From Notospermus geniculatus (taxonomy: Eukaryota > Nemertea > Pilidiophora > Heteronemertea > Lineidae), in NCBI GenBank assembly GCA_002633025.1, contig NMRB01000019.1:395612-459611 (forward strand): DNA of 64,000 bases. The letters are read 5' to 3'. The notes beneath the pieces are model-generated. The model was given only the letters and a program-made list of their open reading frames with translations. It ran no database searches and was not told the DNA's origin. Shown in pieces: positions 1-11,753 of the stretch (positions within the stretch are counted from its first letter, which is position 1; each line of letters starts with the position of its first letter). Both the position numbers and the translations under genes were made by a program.

Positions 1-350
1 ACCGTAGATAATTGGTTACCTTCTAAATCTAGGCTAAGTAAGTTTTTGATTCCGAAAAATGCTTCGTGTTCAATATGCCTGATATCATTGAAACTGAGAT
101 AGAGGTGATGTAGTTCCTTGAATCCTGAAAACATGTTGTCAAAGAGTTCAATCAGAGAGTTGTTTTTAAAATCCAGCGCTTTTATGTCCGATGGGAGACC
201 GAGAGGAATTTCGATCATCCCTCGGCCTGTACAGTCTGCCGTGTAAAGTCCGCCGGACATCGACGTTGTGCATGCCAAGATCACCCCCGATAGAAAGAGT
301 GGAAGCAACATAAACAGACGTAGAATGAATATCACAAACTCCATTTTCAT
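1..350 (-). CDS. Leucine-rich-repeat protein, N-terminal part (continues past the left edge)
   Basis: Reading down from the ATG at 350 the frame is open to position 1, giving 116 residues with no stop. Residues 1-26 form a strong signal peptide (charged start, hydrophobic core around VIFILRLFMLLPLFL, small residues before Cys27). Cys27 and Cys40 sit as in an LRR N-terminal cap, and the cap is followed by 24-residue repeats at about 56-79, 80-103 and 104 onward, each with the LxxLxxxxNxL pattern (for example LHHLYLSFNDIRHI). The family is extracellular: Toll-like receptors, LRR adhesion proteins and LRR-GPCRs share this start, and the part that would separate them lies outside the window. A second ATG two codons on is an alternative start. 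Whether this is the first coding exon of a multi-exon gene or an intronless gene cannot be told. I see the cap and repeats directly; receptor function is inferred. Confidence 0.88.
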   Translation of the reverse strand, partial: MKMEFVIFILRLFMLLPLFLSGVILACTTSMSGGLYTADCTGRGMIEIPLGLPSDIKALDFKNNSLIELFDNMFSGFKELHHLYLSFNDIRHIEHEAFFGIKNLLSLDLEGNQLST

Positions 351-1111
351 GTGGAATTTTTAGATGTACGAGTTTTTTCTCTTCAGTGTCCTATGCCGTC
401 GCCGTGTTGTCCGTTATCAAAATTCTATGCATGAGTTTCTTTGTGCCAGGAAATATTGTACAATTTATGGAGCCTCGTGAAAATCGATTCACAATTTGCA
501 CTATCAAATTGGAGTTTGCTGGAGAGTTTTGTGGAGATCCATAAACTTTGAAATTTCTTAAAATGTATATAAAATCTAAATCACAGTTAATCCATGGAAT
601 ATCATCTGCCATTTGCTTCTTAAAGTGCGCAGTAAACTTGAGGAGGAGATTTTAAAAGATTTTTGCAGTAGGTGAACGCATGTGCAGTTTGGTTGCTGAG
701 TTTGCCAGACTATTGAGTACTAGTAAATGACTATTGAGTACTAGTAAATGTTATTCGAGTGCTCCACCGATTGTGCTGGGAATACAAGTGATGTTGGTGT
801 CCAAAGAGTCAATAAAAAAGAGACAACATTTTCAGGCTCCGCGGCTGAGTTTAAACGTTGGGGTTGGAGTCCTCACAATACTATAAACTTTGATTGTCCT
901 ATAACTGTGACAACCTGAATGAACTGTAAAACATTTACACAGCATGAACGTTTGTTGTGGGGTGGGTTGCTAAGCGAATCCACAGCATCCTATATTATAT
1001 GTTTGCCAAAACACCAAAAAAGCTTCTTCATACGAAAGCTCCTTTGTCACCCAATGTCAATAAAGTTTCTTCACATGAAACGTGTTTTGTTGCCAAGAAG
1101 CGCAGTAAAAG
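351..1111. other. Presumed 5' flank of the LRR gene; nothing coding recognised
   Basis: This is the DNA upstream of the minus-strand LRR start and left of the first duplicated segment. A 73-codon open frame lies on the minus strand at 391-612, on the same strand as the LRR gene and ending in TAG before its ATG. It could be an upstream ORF or chance and resembles nothing I know. A perfect 21-bp direct repeat lies at 709-750. No convincing TATA box or core promoter was found. Confidence 0.5.
709..750. repeat. Perfect two-copy 21-bp tandem repeat
   Basis: The unit ACTATTGAGTACTAGTAAAT plus a final G occurs at 709-729 and again at 730-750 with no mismatch. It lies about 360 bp upstream of the LRR start. 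Two identical units suggest a recent slippage event; no function is implied. Confidence 0.9.
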
Positions 1112-2985
1112 TCCATTGCTGGAATGATCAAATAATTGTGTGACAAGTGTCTTTACTTGACAGCTAAAATCGTTTGTACAGATGTGTTATTGAGCTAGGA
1201 AGTAGAGTGTTTTTTTTGTTGAAATACCACTCCTGCTTTTGTATCACTTATCGCTTTGATTGGCCCAGCCGTCACAGAAGAATGTGCTGATCACTCGTTT
1301 AGAAGTCGAAAAAGTTTTCAATCTTCACTCGGTTTAGTTAGACTTGTGCACTCAACCAAGGAATGATCATTCAGAATCCGCTGAATTTTAGTTCCAACTA
1401 TAGTATCATCCACTTCCTTCTAATCCAACGTTCATATTCCTTGATCTGTTGCGAGTACAGTAATTTGGCATCCTATGAAATACTGCTTGAGGAACAATCA
1501 TACTCTTACTATCATATGCTGCCGGAGACTTGGAATATCAAATGATGAGGGATCACGGTCAAACATCTGCCGAACAAGTCCCGCATGGACCAACTGATCT
1601 AACATCATCAATTGTCATCGTCAGTGGCCCTTAATGATTGAACTATCGCCCAATTGTTCTTGTCCACATGCCCCTATTGCTTATGACACGTAGATGATCA
1701 ATCAGTGAACTCTGCTTTCCCAGCTTTCCCACAGAAATCGACTGCAAGTTTTAAACGTTAGTGCCCTGCCTTGTTCTGTTCTGACAGTAACTGGCCTGAT
1801 TCAATCAATTGCAACATTTAAGCAACACCACTGACCACGAACTAATCCTTTCCACAGAAGATACACAAATAATGCTGGCGTCTCCAATAAGCCCTACTCA
1901 TTATCTTCGCTCAGAATTCGTTCTACCACAAAAGCAGAATCACTATGTTTCAATGTGGACAATTTGCAGTTGATGCAAAGGTGAAACTACCCTGGCCAGC
2001 TTTATAGAACTTCCATTTAATGAACTGATGCACTAATCCATTTCACACTTCCTTTTCCGATGTCCATTTCAAAATCCCTTTTCCTCAGTCTTCCAGCGAA
2101 AAAGAAAGGTAGTTCATAATCACCTCATGACCATCATTAATCCATCTGTACAGAAACCAGCACTGTTGCAGTGATCCTTATGAGGTAACTCAGTCAAATG
2201 AAATCAACACCTTACAACTTGAAATTGATATCAAAAACTGAGACAACATTGGCCATGAGTTAATTTTGAATTTCATCTCATCCCGGGACATTGATTCCTA
2301 TCAAACTCTGACATTGTAATCCAAATCTTGCCTTTTGATTCTCTATTGAACTTGATAATCCACATGTGATACACCTAATCATATTGTGCATAACAATTGA
2401 GATGACGGAGTATTCCACACGGTTTGTTCTCAGAGGTATCCATTTTCAATGAAGTATTAGTTTTATCTGTAATGTATTCTGAAGTTCCAGATAATCACCC
2501 ATAAGTCAAAATTGGCATGATAATATGTTGTGAAAATGATGGACTTATGCAAGCAGACTATTGACAGCCATCGATCTTGGCATTGAAAATGATAAATGTA
2601 TTGAATGAAATTACCAGAGCTCCAACTAACAAGTATGAAATCATGGCATTTTTCTGACGTTTAAAATCTAACAATTATTACATGTATATCATTCCACAAA
2701 ACTGTACGATTCCTATTGTAAGAGAACTGTCTCCTTCTTAGTGCGTACACCCAAAATATCTGCCTCTAATTCATACATATCATGAACATCTATATCCTAC
2801 ATGTAGTTGTGTACTCCAATCATATGCACAAATTTTTCTCATGGAATCCAAAGACGTTCACCAAATCCAGTAGTATGACATGTGTTTCAAATTCTGTACC
2901 AGTGCTTGTACTGTTCCAGTGTATTGATATCTAAATGTATAATCCACGGGCAAAGCCTAATACTTTCATCATACTTCAAGGACAG

Positions 2986-3416
2986 GTCGTAATCCCCTTT
3001 GTTTATCTTAGGAACAACGCAATAATCCCTTTAGTTTATCCTAGGAACACGTCATAATCCCTTTAGTTTATCTTAGGAACACGTCATAATCCCTTTAGTG
3101 TATCTTAGGAACACGTCATAATCCCTTTAGTGTATCCTAGAAACATGTCATAATCCTTTCAGTTTATCCTACATGTAGGTATAGTCACAATCCTTCTAGT
3201 TTATCCTATGAACAGGCCATAATCCTTTATATCTATCCTAGGAGTAGGTCATAATCCTTTCAAATGATCATAAGAAACAGGTCACAATCCTAGTCTATCA
3301 TAGGACAGGTCATCACTCCTTTAGTCTATCCTAGGAACACGTCATAATCCTTATTATAGTGTATTCTAGGAGGAAGTCATAATCCTTAGTGTGTTTCTTA
3401 GCATAATCCTTGTGTG
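2986..3416 (+). repeat. 32-bp minisatellite (copy A)
   Basis: The word AATCC recurs at 2991, 3024, 3056, 3088, 3120 and 3152, spacing 32-33, within a unit resembling CATAATCCCTTTAGTTTATC followed by CTAGGAACACGT. After about 3160 the units become irregular but recognisable to about 3410. There are no unique spacers, so it is a plain VNTR. The copy at 8199-8590 has one fewer of the regular units. Confidence 0.88.
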
Positions 3417-4791
3417 TATAGAGATACAAGAAACTGTTGTACATTAGAGTTACAAAACACTTCGGCAGTTGGAACCTTTCAACTCCAAGAACCAATACGA
3501 ATTATCTTGACAAGCATTACTGGAGTAGCCCCTTCAGTGTCTGTAGTGTTTTTCAAAAGCAACTGTAGTGTTCATGGAATATATCTAGCACCAATTCATA
3601 AGTAGTTTTGTCAAAGCACCGGGTATGCGTGTCCCTACCATCTACAAGATATTGCGACAGTCCTGTATGATCACTGAAGGTGTCACACCTTTTACCTGCT
3701 GTTGATAAGGCTCAACTGAGGTCCCAGAGCCATGGAGACATGTAGCTGGGTGAGGCTGGGTGAGAGACACTGGTCAAGACATTGGGGATGCTCTTGTGGC
3801 CATCTGTAATGAGAAAGAAACGAAAGTAGAACCATTATGTTATTACACATGCACTCACACATGATATAATACCGCATACAGCATTGCTGATGAATGGTCA
3901 ACATCGACGATGTAGTGGAGCAGGACAGTAGCAGTATCTTGTTTCAGTTGAGTTCATTCCAGTTTTCATCCACTCGGCAAAAGCTGTCGTTTTTCACTTG
4001 TCACAAGAGGAGAAAGAGTTAAAGGTTTCATGACAGAATAGCTGAAATCAATGTCTCTACGGGTTTACATGGTTCTGGATGGCAGTGATAATAGTTGAAT
4101 AAACTGACAACGAAAGATGATCATTTACGACAAGCGTTTGCTTGTCGTAAAGAGAGAGAGTCAAATTCGAGACTCCCTTCCCCGAATGGCGCATAGCCCA
4201 AAACCTAAGACTCTGAAAATCTACAAAACGAAGACCAAAGACGTAAGACTCTTATTCTGAAAAAGTAAAAAACTGAAGACCTAAGACCCTAAACGATGGT
4301 AAAAAACGGAGACTTTGGAAAAAACCCAAGAACCTAGATATTGAGACATTCCCTTCAAATTTCTAAGGTCGTAGAATCTTGGGTCTCTGGGTTTTTGTAC
4401 ATTCCTAAACAATGATAAAATCTTGTGGAATGTTGGTTTATCTTTCTTTCAATTAATGTCACATCCAATGAGAGATTGCAGGAAATCATTGACATATCCG
4501 TTCCTAATGACAAGTCGCCACCATCATGATATGTTAATTGATTTGTTCGGTTATTCTATTTCCTAGGTAAAGCGATGCATTTATCTTTCACAAGACTATG
4601 ATGCTGAGATGAGATCAGTCAATGTATATATACGGAGCCTGTTCCCATGTCTTATTGATTGGTCATTACATGTGCGGTGATCTGTGGGGCGCTTTCTAAA
4701 TGTGGATACAGCCACAAACATCACTTATATACCAACCAACAGTCCAATACATTATACTGTATACTCAGCCCACATGCCTTCTCATCTTATA

Positions 4792-4878
4792 CCAGAGGTT
4801 CTTAGCGCTTGCTCCTTCATCACCGTACGTACATACCGTTTGCGTCCGGTGCCGAAGCGTTAAGAACCACTGATATTC
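4792..4878. repeat. Imperfect inverted repeat (copy A of a hairpin)
   Basis: CAGAGGTTCTTAGCGCTT on the left pairs with AAGCGTTAAGAACC on the right across a loop of about 45 bp. The outer part is mismatched here (right arm reads ACTGATATTC), whereas the equivalent at 10341-10428 pairs over 23 of 24 bases. It may be a small foldback element. Confidence 0.6.
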
Positions 4879-5520
4879 TGGGGATGGGCCTTCTAAGGAA
4901 TTTGGCTCATCACTTCCCTCCAATGTCACTGACGTATGTGTCCAGCTTCATGTATCATGTACTGATGACAACGTGGAGCAGCTTTTTCATTTGAGTCATT
5001 CTGTATTAAGAAGTTATAAAGGAGGATTATTTGACATTATCCCCGATGGGACATAAATAACCTTTATGGATACAGCTTTCTCTCTTTCCTTATGCATCTC
5101 CCCTGATGAGCAGTCAGGTCTGATGGTGGAGAATTTCTTGTGTTTCCATCTGATAGCACTGTACACCCGACACTCACTACTGTCATTGAATCTATACCAA
5201 GTCATACTTTCATGTCTAACAAAAGTGACTTTCATGTCTAAAAAATGACACTTTCAGCACTTTGTCCTTTGGTTAATGGTTCCTTTATGGGAAGTAACAA
5301 CGACTAGTGGTAGAACTGCGTGCTTCTTTACTGAGAATGTAACCATTCACAAGGTTCCCATATCATTCATTCAGTAGTTTTATCATGAGAATGAAAGATT
5401 ATTGTTACTCAGTGCTTTCTGTTTAAAGGTTAGATTTTCAGTTTACGTATCACATGGATTAAAGTGTCTGATCCTCTTGTGGTATCTCTGATGTTGAGAT
5501 TCTGGTGCAGTAGATATAAA

Positions 5521-5540
5521 CAAAAATAGATCTATTTTTG
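5521..5540. promoter_or_regulatory. Perfect 20-bp palindrome, MEF2-like halves (copy A)
   Basis: CAAAAATAG followed by its reverse complement CTATTTTTG around a GATC centre is a perfect palindrome. The half CTATTTTT resembles the A/T-rich MEF2 core, but such strings are common in AT-rich DNA. It is unchanged in copy B at 11071-11090. A regulatory role is speculative. Confidence 0.25.
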
Positions 5541-6216
5541 ATATATTAAGGATAAGAAAGGTAGGATCATTGCTATTGCCTCTTTAGAAAGTGGTTGAAG
5601 CTGATCTGCTGCTTAGCTCGTTGGTGGAAATTGCATCCTGGTAAAACCTTGTTATGCAGCTCCTTCCAGGCTCATCAGTCTTCAACATCATGTTGAACCT
5701 TCTGATTACCAGTCCGAGGCCCCGCCACCAGACCGTTGTGGCTACTCAATGCCTTTGATTCTATAAACTTCTGCTTCAGGGATCTAATAAGGAAATCCTA
5801 CATGTAAGTGTAGTGCATTGGCTTTGTTGTGAAAATCTGTACAAAACATTGCGGTTGAAGCCCCATCCTCAAAATCTGCTGAAATAACAATTAATATTAA
5901 AAAGCACTGTGGAAAACGTTGCCAACAAATAGATTAATCTGAAACATAAAATTCTCAAGCCCACCATCTCCTTGAAGTTCAACATACTGATCATACACCA
6001 ACAGGAACAATATGTCAACAGATACCAACCTGAGAGGCATCATCAAATATTTGTGACTCTTGACGTGAATATACCTTCGGTGTGCTGAATAAGCTCCTTC
6101 TTGAATTCCGTTGAAAATTTGTTCTGGAGAGACAGGGGCAAACTGTGAGAACGCATGTTGTACCATCAAGAGTTCAGATCGCTTTGCCTTTGGACTGAGG
6201 GTAGTCTGAAGGCTAA

Positions 6217-6394
6217 AGGCCCGTCTACACGATCATACATCTGTTCAAAACATCATCATACATTTGTATGATGATGTTCATGAACAGATGTATGATCATG
6301 TAGACCGTTTTCCCAATAAACGTGAACAGCATCCAACATGTATGATGATGTTCAAATTTTTAGCTGCATGTTTCATCTTGCCAACAAATGCACA
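6217..6394 (+). mobile_element. Left part of AGGCCCGTCTACACG foldback element, cut at the contig join
   Basis: The element begins AGGCCCGTCTACACG directly after TAA (6214-6216) and matches the first ~178 bp of the element at 11754. It is truncated by the N at 6395, not biologically. See the full copy at 11754-12103. Confidence 0.8.
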
Positions 6395-6395
6395 N
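6395..6395. other. Single N at a contig join
   Basis: Copy A of the long duplication ends on the base before this N and copy B begins on the base after it. That coincidence marks a join of two overlapping but unmerged contigs. Confidence 0.9.
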
Positions 6396-8198
6396 TCCAT
6401 TGCTGGAATGATCAAATAATTGTGTGACAAGTGTCTTTACTTGACAGCTAAAATCGTTTGTACAGATGTGTTATTGAGCTAGGAAGTAGAGTGTTTTTTT
6501 TGTTGAAATACCACTCCTGCTTTTGTATCACTTATCGCTTTGATTGGCCCAGCCGTCACAGAAGAATGTGCTGATCACTCGTTTAGAAGTCGAAAAAGTT
6601 TTCAATCTTCACTCGGTTTAGTTAGACTTGTGCACTCAACCAAGGAATGATCATTCAGAATCCGCTGAATTTTAGTTCCAACTATAGTATCATCCACTTC
6701 CTTCTAATCCAACGTTCATATTCCTTGATCTGTTGCGAGTACAGTAATTTGGCATCCTATGAAATACTGCTTGAGGAACAATCATACTCTTACTATCATA
6801 TGCTGCCGGAGACTTGGAATATCAAATGATGAGGGATCACGGTCAAACATCTGCCGAACAAGTCCCGCATGGACCAACTGATCTAACATCATCAATTGTC
6901 ATCGTCAGTGGCCCTTAATGATTGAACTATCGCCCAATTGTTCTTGTCCACATGCCCCTATTGCTTATGACACGTAGATGATCAATCAGTAAACTCTGCT
7001 TTCCAAGCTTTCCCACAGAAATCGACTGCAAATTTTGAACGTTAGTGCCCTGCCTTGTTCTGTTCTGACAGTAACTGGCCTGATTCAATCAATTGCAACA
7101 TAAGCAACACCACTGACCACGAACTAATCCTTTCCACAGAAGACACACAAGTAATGCTGGAGTCTCCAAGAGGCCCTACTCATTATCTTCGCTCAGAATT
7201 CGTTCTATCACAAAAAGCAGAATCACTATGTTTCAATGTGGAGAATTTGTAGTTGATGCAAAGGTGAAACTGCCCTGGCCAGCTTTATAGAACTTCCATT
7301 TCACAGCTTCCTTTTCCGATGTCCATTTCAAAATCCCTTTTCCTCAGTCTTCCAGCGAAAAAGAAAGGTAGTTCATAATCACCTCATGACCATCATTAAT
7401 CCATCTGTACAGAAACCAGCACTGTTGCAGTGATCCTTATGAGGTAACTCAGTCAAATGAAATCAACACCTTACAACTTGAAATTGATATCAAAAACTGA
7501 GACAACATTGGCCATGAGTTAATTTTGAATTTCATCTCATCCCGGGACATTGATTCCTATCAAACTCTGACATTGTAATCCAAATCTTGCCTTTTGATTC
7601 TCTATTGAACTTGATAATCCACATTTGATACACCTAATCATATTGTGCATAACAATTGAGATGACGGAGTATTCCACACGGTTTGTTCTCAGATGTATCC
7701 ATTTTCAATGAAGTATTAGTTTTATCTGTAATGTATTCTGAAGTTCCAGATAATCACCCATAAGTCAAAATTGGCATGATAATATGTTGTGAAAATGATG
7801 GACTTATGCAAGCAGACTATTGACAGCCATCGATCTTGGCATTACAAATGACAAATGTATTGAATGAAATTACCAGAGCTCCAACTAACAAGTATGAAAT
7901 CATGGCATTTTTCTGACGTTTAAAATCTACATGTATATCATTCCACAAAACTGTACGATTCCTATTGTAAGAGAATTGTCTCCCTCCAAAAATATCTGCC
8001 TCTAATCATCTATATCCTAGTTTTGTACTCCAAACATATGCACAAATTCTTCTCATGGATTCCGAAGACATGCACCAAATCCAGCAGTATGACATGTGTT
8101 TCAAATTCTGTACCAGTGCTTGTACTATTCCAGTGTATTGATATCTAAATGTATAATCCGCGGGCAAAGCCGAATACTTTCATCATACTTCAAGGACA

Positions 8199-8590
8199 GG
8201 TCGTAATCCCCTTTGTTTATCCTAGGAACAATGTAATAATCCCTTTCGTTTATCCTAGGAACATGTCATAATCCCTTTAGTTTATCCTAAAACACGTCAT
8301 AATCCGTTTAGTTTATCCTAGGAAGATGTCATAATCCTTTCAGTTTATCCTAGGAATAGGCACAATCCTTCTAATTTATCCTATGAACAGGACGTAATCC
8401 TTTATATCTATCCTAGGAGTAGGTCATAATCCTTTCAAATGATCCTAAGAAACAGGTCACAATCCTAGTCTATCATAGGACAGGTCATCACAATCCTGTA
8501 GTCTATCCTAGGAACACGTCATAATCCTTATTATAGTGTATTCTGGGAGGAAGTCATAATCCTAGTGTGTTTCTAAACATAATCCTTGTG
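8199..8590 (+). repeat. 32-bp minisatellite (copy B)
   Basis: Same array as 2986-3416. AATCC recurs at 8204, 8238, 8270, 8301 and 8333, so this copy has one regular unit fewer than copy A. The irregular right part is shared. Confidence 0.88.
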
Positions 8591-9021
8591 TGTATAGAGA
8601 TACAAGAAACTGTTGTACATTAGAGTTACAAAACACTGTGGCAGTTGGAACCTTTCAACTCCAAGAACCAATTCGAATTATCTTGACAAGCATTACTGGA
8701 GTAGCCCCTTCAGTGTCTGTAGTGTTTTTCAAAAGCAACTGTAGTGTTCATGGAATATATCTAGCACCAATTCAAGTAGTTTTATCAAAGCACCGGGTAT
8801 GTGTGTCCCTACCGTCTACAAGATATTGCGTCAGTCGTGTACATGTATGCCCACTGAAAGTGTCACACCTTTTACCTGCTGCTAATAAGGTTCAACTGAG
8901 GTCCCAGAGCCATGGAGACATGTAGCTGGATGAGGCTTGGTGAGAGACACTGGTGAAGGCATTGGGGATGCTCTTGTGTCCATCTGTAATGAGAAAGAAA
9001 AAAAACTAGAACCATTATGTT

Positions 9022-9414
9022 CATGTAAAAAAATCGTCCGGTCCCATGGGTACAAATACTGATTTCCCCATGGGTTCAAATGACCTAACTGGGTAGCATA
9101 AACCTAGAAGTAGTACAGTTGGACCAGAAAGCTGCTCGTGGGTGCCAACACCCATGGGCCAAAGTGACCTATGAAACTGGTCAGTATGGGTTACTGCAAC
9201 CTAAGGACCTATTCATTTCATACCCGAAGAACAAATATTCTGGCTACCATGAACCCATTCTCTTGTACCCATTAAAAAAGAAACCCATGGCAAATGGGTC
9301 CAGTCAGGGGACAAGGAATGACCCCATTCCCATGGGTTTCTCGAGCTTATTACTTTTTTCAGTTATGTTATTACACATTATGTTATTATAACACTTACAC
9401 TTATGTTATTATGT
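9022..9414. mobile_element. ~393-bp insertion present only in copy B, rich in CCCATGGGT
   Basis: Copy A reads ACCATTATGTT then ATTACACATGCACTC without interruption (3831-3855). Copy B has about 393 extra bases between these, flanked by ATTATGTT on the left and ATTATGTC on the right, which looks like a target-site duplication. The insert repeats the word CCCATGGG or CCATGGGT several times (near 9043, 9070, 9150, 9283 and 9330), plus partial forms such as AACCCATTC. No coding capacity or terminal inverted repeat was recognised. It is probably a non-autonomous element polymorphic between haplotypes; the class is unknown. Confidence 0.6.
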
Positions 9415-10340
9415 CATTACACATGCACTCACACATGACCCCGCACACAGCATTGCTGATGAATGGTCAACATCGACGATAGTAGCAGTATCTTGTTTCA
9501 ACTTAGTTTATTTCATTTTTCATTTGTGATCCACTCCGGCAAAAGCTGTCGTTTTTCACTTGTCACAAGAGGAGAAAGAGTTAAAGGTTTCATGACAGAA
9601 TAGCTGAAATCAATGTCTCTACGGGTTTACATGGTTCTGGATGGCAGTGATAATAGTTGAATAAACTGACAACGAAAGATGATCATTACGACAAGCGTTT
9701 GCTTTTGGTGGAGAGTGTCAAATTCGAGACTCCCTTCGCCTAATGGCGCATAGCCCAAAACCTAAGACTCAGAAAATCTACAAAACGAAGACCAAACACC
9801 TAAGACTCTTATTCTGAAAAAGTAAAAAACTGAAGACCTAAGACCCTGAAGACCAATAAACGATGGTAAAAAACGGAGACTTTGGAAAAAATCCAAGAAC
9901 TTAGATATTGAGACATTCCCTTCAAATTTCTAAGGTCTTAGAATCTTGGGTCTCTGAGTTTTTTCCTAAACCAATGATAACATCTTGTGGAATGTTGGTT
10001 TATCTTTCTTTCAATTAATGTCACATCCAATGAGAGATTGCAGGAAATCATTGACATATCCGTTCCTAATGACAAGTCGCCACCATCATGATATGTTAAT
10101 TGATTTGTTCGGTTATTCTATTTCCTAGGTAAGTGATGCATTGATCTTTCACAAGACTATGATGCTGAGATGAGATCAGCCAATGTATATATACGGAGCA
10201 TGTTCCCATGTCTTATTGATTGGGTATTACATGTGCGGTGATCTGTGGGGCGCTTTCTGAATGTGGATACAGCCACAAACATCACCCAACCAACAGTCCA
10301 ATACATTATACTACTCAGCCCACAGGCCTTCTCATCCTTA

Positions 10341-10428
10341 GAATATCAGAGGTTCTTAGCGCTTGCTTCTTTATCACCGCACACACTGTTTTCGTCCGGT
10401 GCCGAAGCGTTAAGAACCTCTGATATTC
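10341..10428. repeat. 24-bp-arm inverted repeat (copy B hairpin)
   Basis: The left arm (10341-10364, GAATATCAGAGGTTCTTAGC onward) pairs with the right arm (10405-10428) at 23 of 24 bases, with a 40-base loop containing ATCACCGCACACA. A relative of the left arm and loop occurs near 45841-45881 (TTCTCAGTGCTTGC, ATCACCGAACACA), so this may be part of a small dispersed element. Confidence 0.65.
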
Positions 10429-11070
10429 TGGGGATGGGCCTTCTAAGGAATTTGGCTCATCACTTTCCTCCAATGTCACTGACGTATGTGTCCAGCTTCA
10501 TGTATCATGTACTGATGACAACGTGGAGCAGCTTTTTCATTTGAGTCATTCTGTATTAAGAAGTTATAAAGGAGGATTATTTGACATTATCCCCGATGGG
10601 ACATAAATAACCTTTATGGATACAGCTTTCTCTCTTTCCTTATGCATCTCCCCTGATGAGCAGTCAGGTCTGATGGTGGAGAATTTCTTGTGTTTCCATC
10701 TGATAGCACTGTACACCCGACACTCACTGCTGTCATTGAATCTATACCAAGTCATACTTTCATGTCTAACAAAAGTGACTTTCATGTCTAAAAAATGACA
10801 CTTTCAGCACTTTGTCCTTTGGTTAATGGTTCCTTTATGGGAAGTAACAACGACTAGTGGTAGAACTGCGTGCTTCTTTACTGAGAATGTAACCATTCAC
10901 AAGGTTCCCATATCATTCATTCAGTAGTTTTATCATGAGAATGAAAGATTATTGTTACTCAGTGCTTTCTGTTTAAAGGTTAGATTTTCAGTTTACGTAT
11001 CACATGGATTAAAGTGTCTGATCCTCTTGTGGTATCTCTGATGTTGAGATTCTGGTGCAGTAGATATAAA

Positions 11071-11090
11071 CAAAAATAGATCTATTTTTG
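11071..11090. promoter_or_regulatory. Perfect 20-bp palindrome (copy B)
   Basis: Identical to 5521-5540. It is present in both copies of the duplicated segment, which adds little because neighbouring sequence is also identical. Confidence 0.25.
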
Positions 11091-11753
11091 ATATATTAAG
11101 GATAAGAAAGGTAGGATCATTGCTATTGCCTCTTTAGAAAGTGGTTGAAGCTGATCTGCTGCTTAGCTCGTGGGTGGAAATTGCATCCTGGTAAAACCTT
11201 GTTATGCAGCTCCTTCCAGGCTCATCAGTCTTCAACATCATGTTGAACCTTCTGACTAGAGGCCGGGCCACCAGACCGTTGTGGCTAGTCAGTGCCTTTG
11301 ATTCTATAAACTTCTGCTTCAGAGATCTAATAAGGAAATCCTAAGTGTAATGCATTGGCTATGTTGTGAAAATCTGTACAAAACATTGATGTTGAAGCCC
11401 CATCCGCAAAATCTGCTGAAATAACAATTAATATTAAAAAGCACTGTGGAAACGTTGCCAACAAATAGATTAGTCTGAAACATGAAATTCTCAAGCCCAT
11501 CATCTCCTTGAAGTTCAACATACTGATCATACACCAACAGGAACAATATGTCAACAGATACCAGCCTGAGAGGCATCATCAAATATTTGTGACTCTTGAC
11601 GTGAATATACCTTCGGTGTGCTGAATAAGCTCCTTCTTAAATTCACTTGAAAAGTTGTTCTGGAGAGACAGGGGCAATACTGTGAGAACGCATGTTGTAC
11701 CATCAAGAGTTCAGATCGCTTTGCCTTTGGACTGAGGGTAGTCTGAAGGCTAA

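Larger units (their letters stand above)
1112..6394 (+). repeat. Long duplicated segment, copy A (5283 bp)
   Basis: This segment is repeated at 6396-11931 in the same order and orientation with scattered substitutions and small indels. Stretches of several hundred bases are identical (for example 5014-5235 versus 10564-10785). It starts at TCCATTGCTGG (1112) and ends at CCAACAAATGCACA (6394), immediately before a single N. It holds no recognisable gene: the contents are a 32-bp minisatellite near 3 kb, an inverted repeat near 4.8 kb, a 20-bp palindrome at 5521, and the left part of a foldback element at 6217-6394. All short open frames inside it are frame-conserved only because the copies are nearly identical, so conservation does not argue for coding. 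It is best read as one haplotype of the locus. Confidence 0.93.

Noticed and set aside
391-612. 73-codon minus-strand frame upstream of the LRR start
   Set aside because: It is separated from the LRR frame by a stop, resembles nothing known, and is within chance length; kept only as a note in the 351-1111 entry.
2986-3416. CRISPR-like array (32-bp spacing)
   Set aside because: The whole 32-bp unit repeats with no unique spacers, units drift, and the DNA is animal; it is a minisatellite.
5014-5235. 73-codon frame conserved at 10564-10785
   Set aside because: Conservation only reflects near-identity of the duplicated segments, including non-coding parts.
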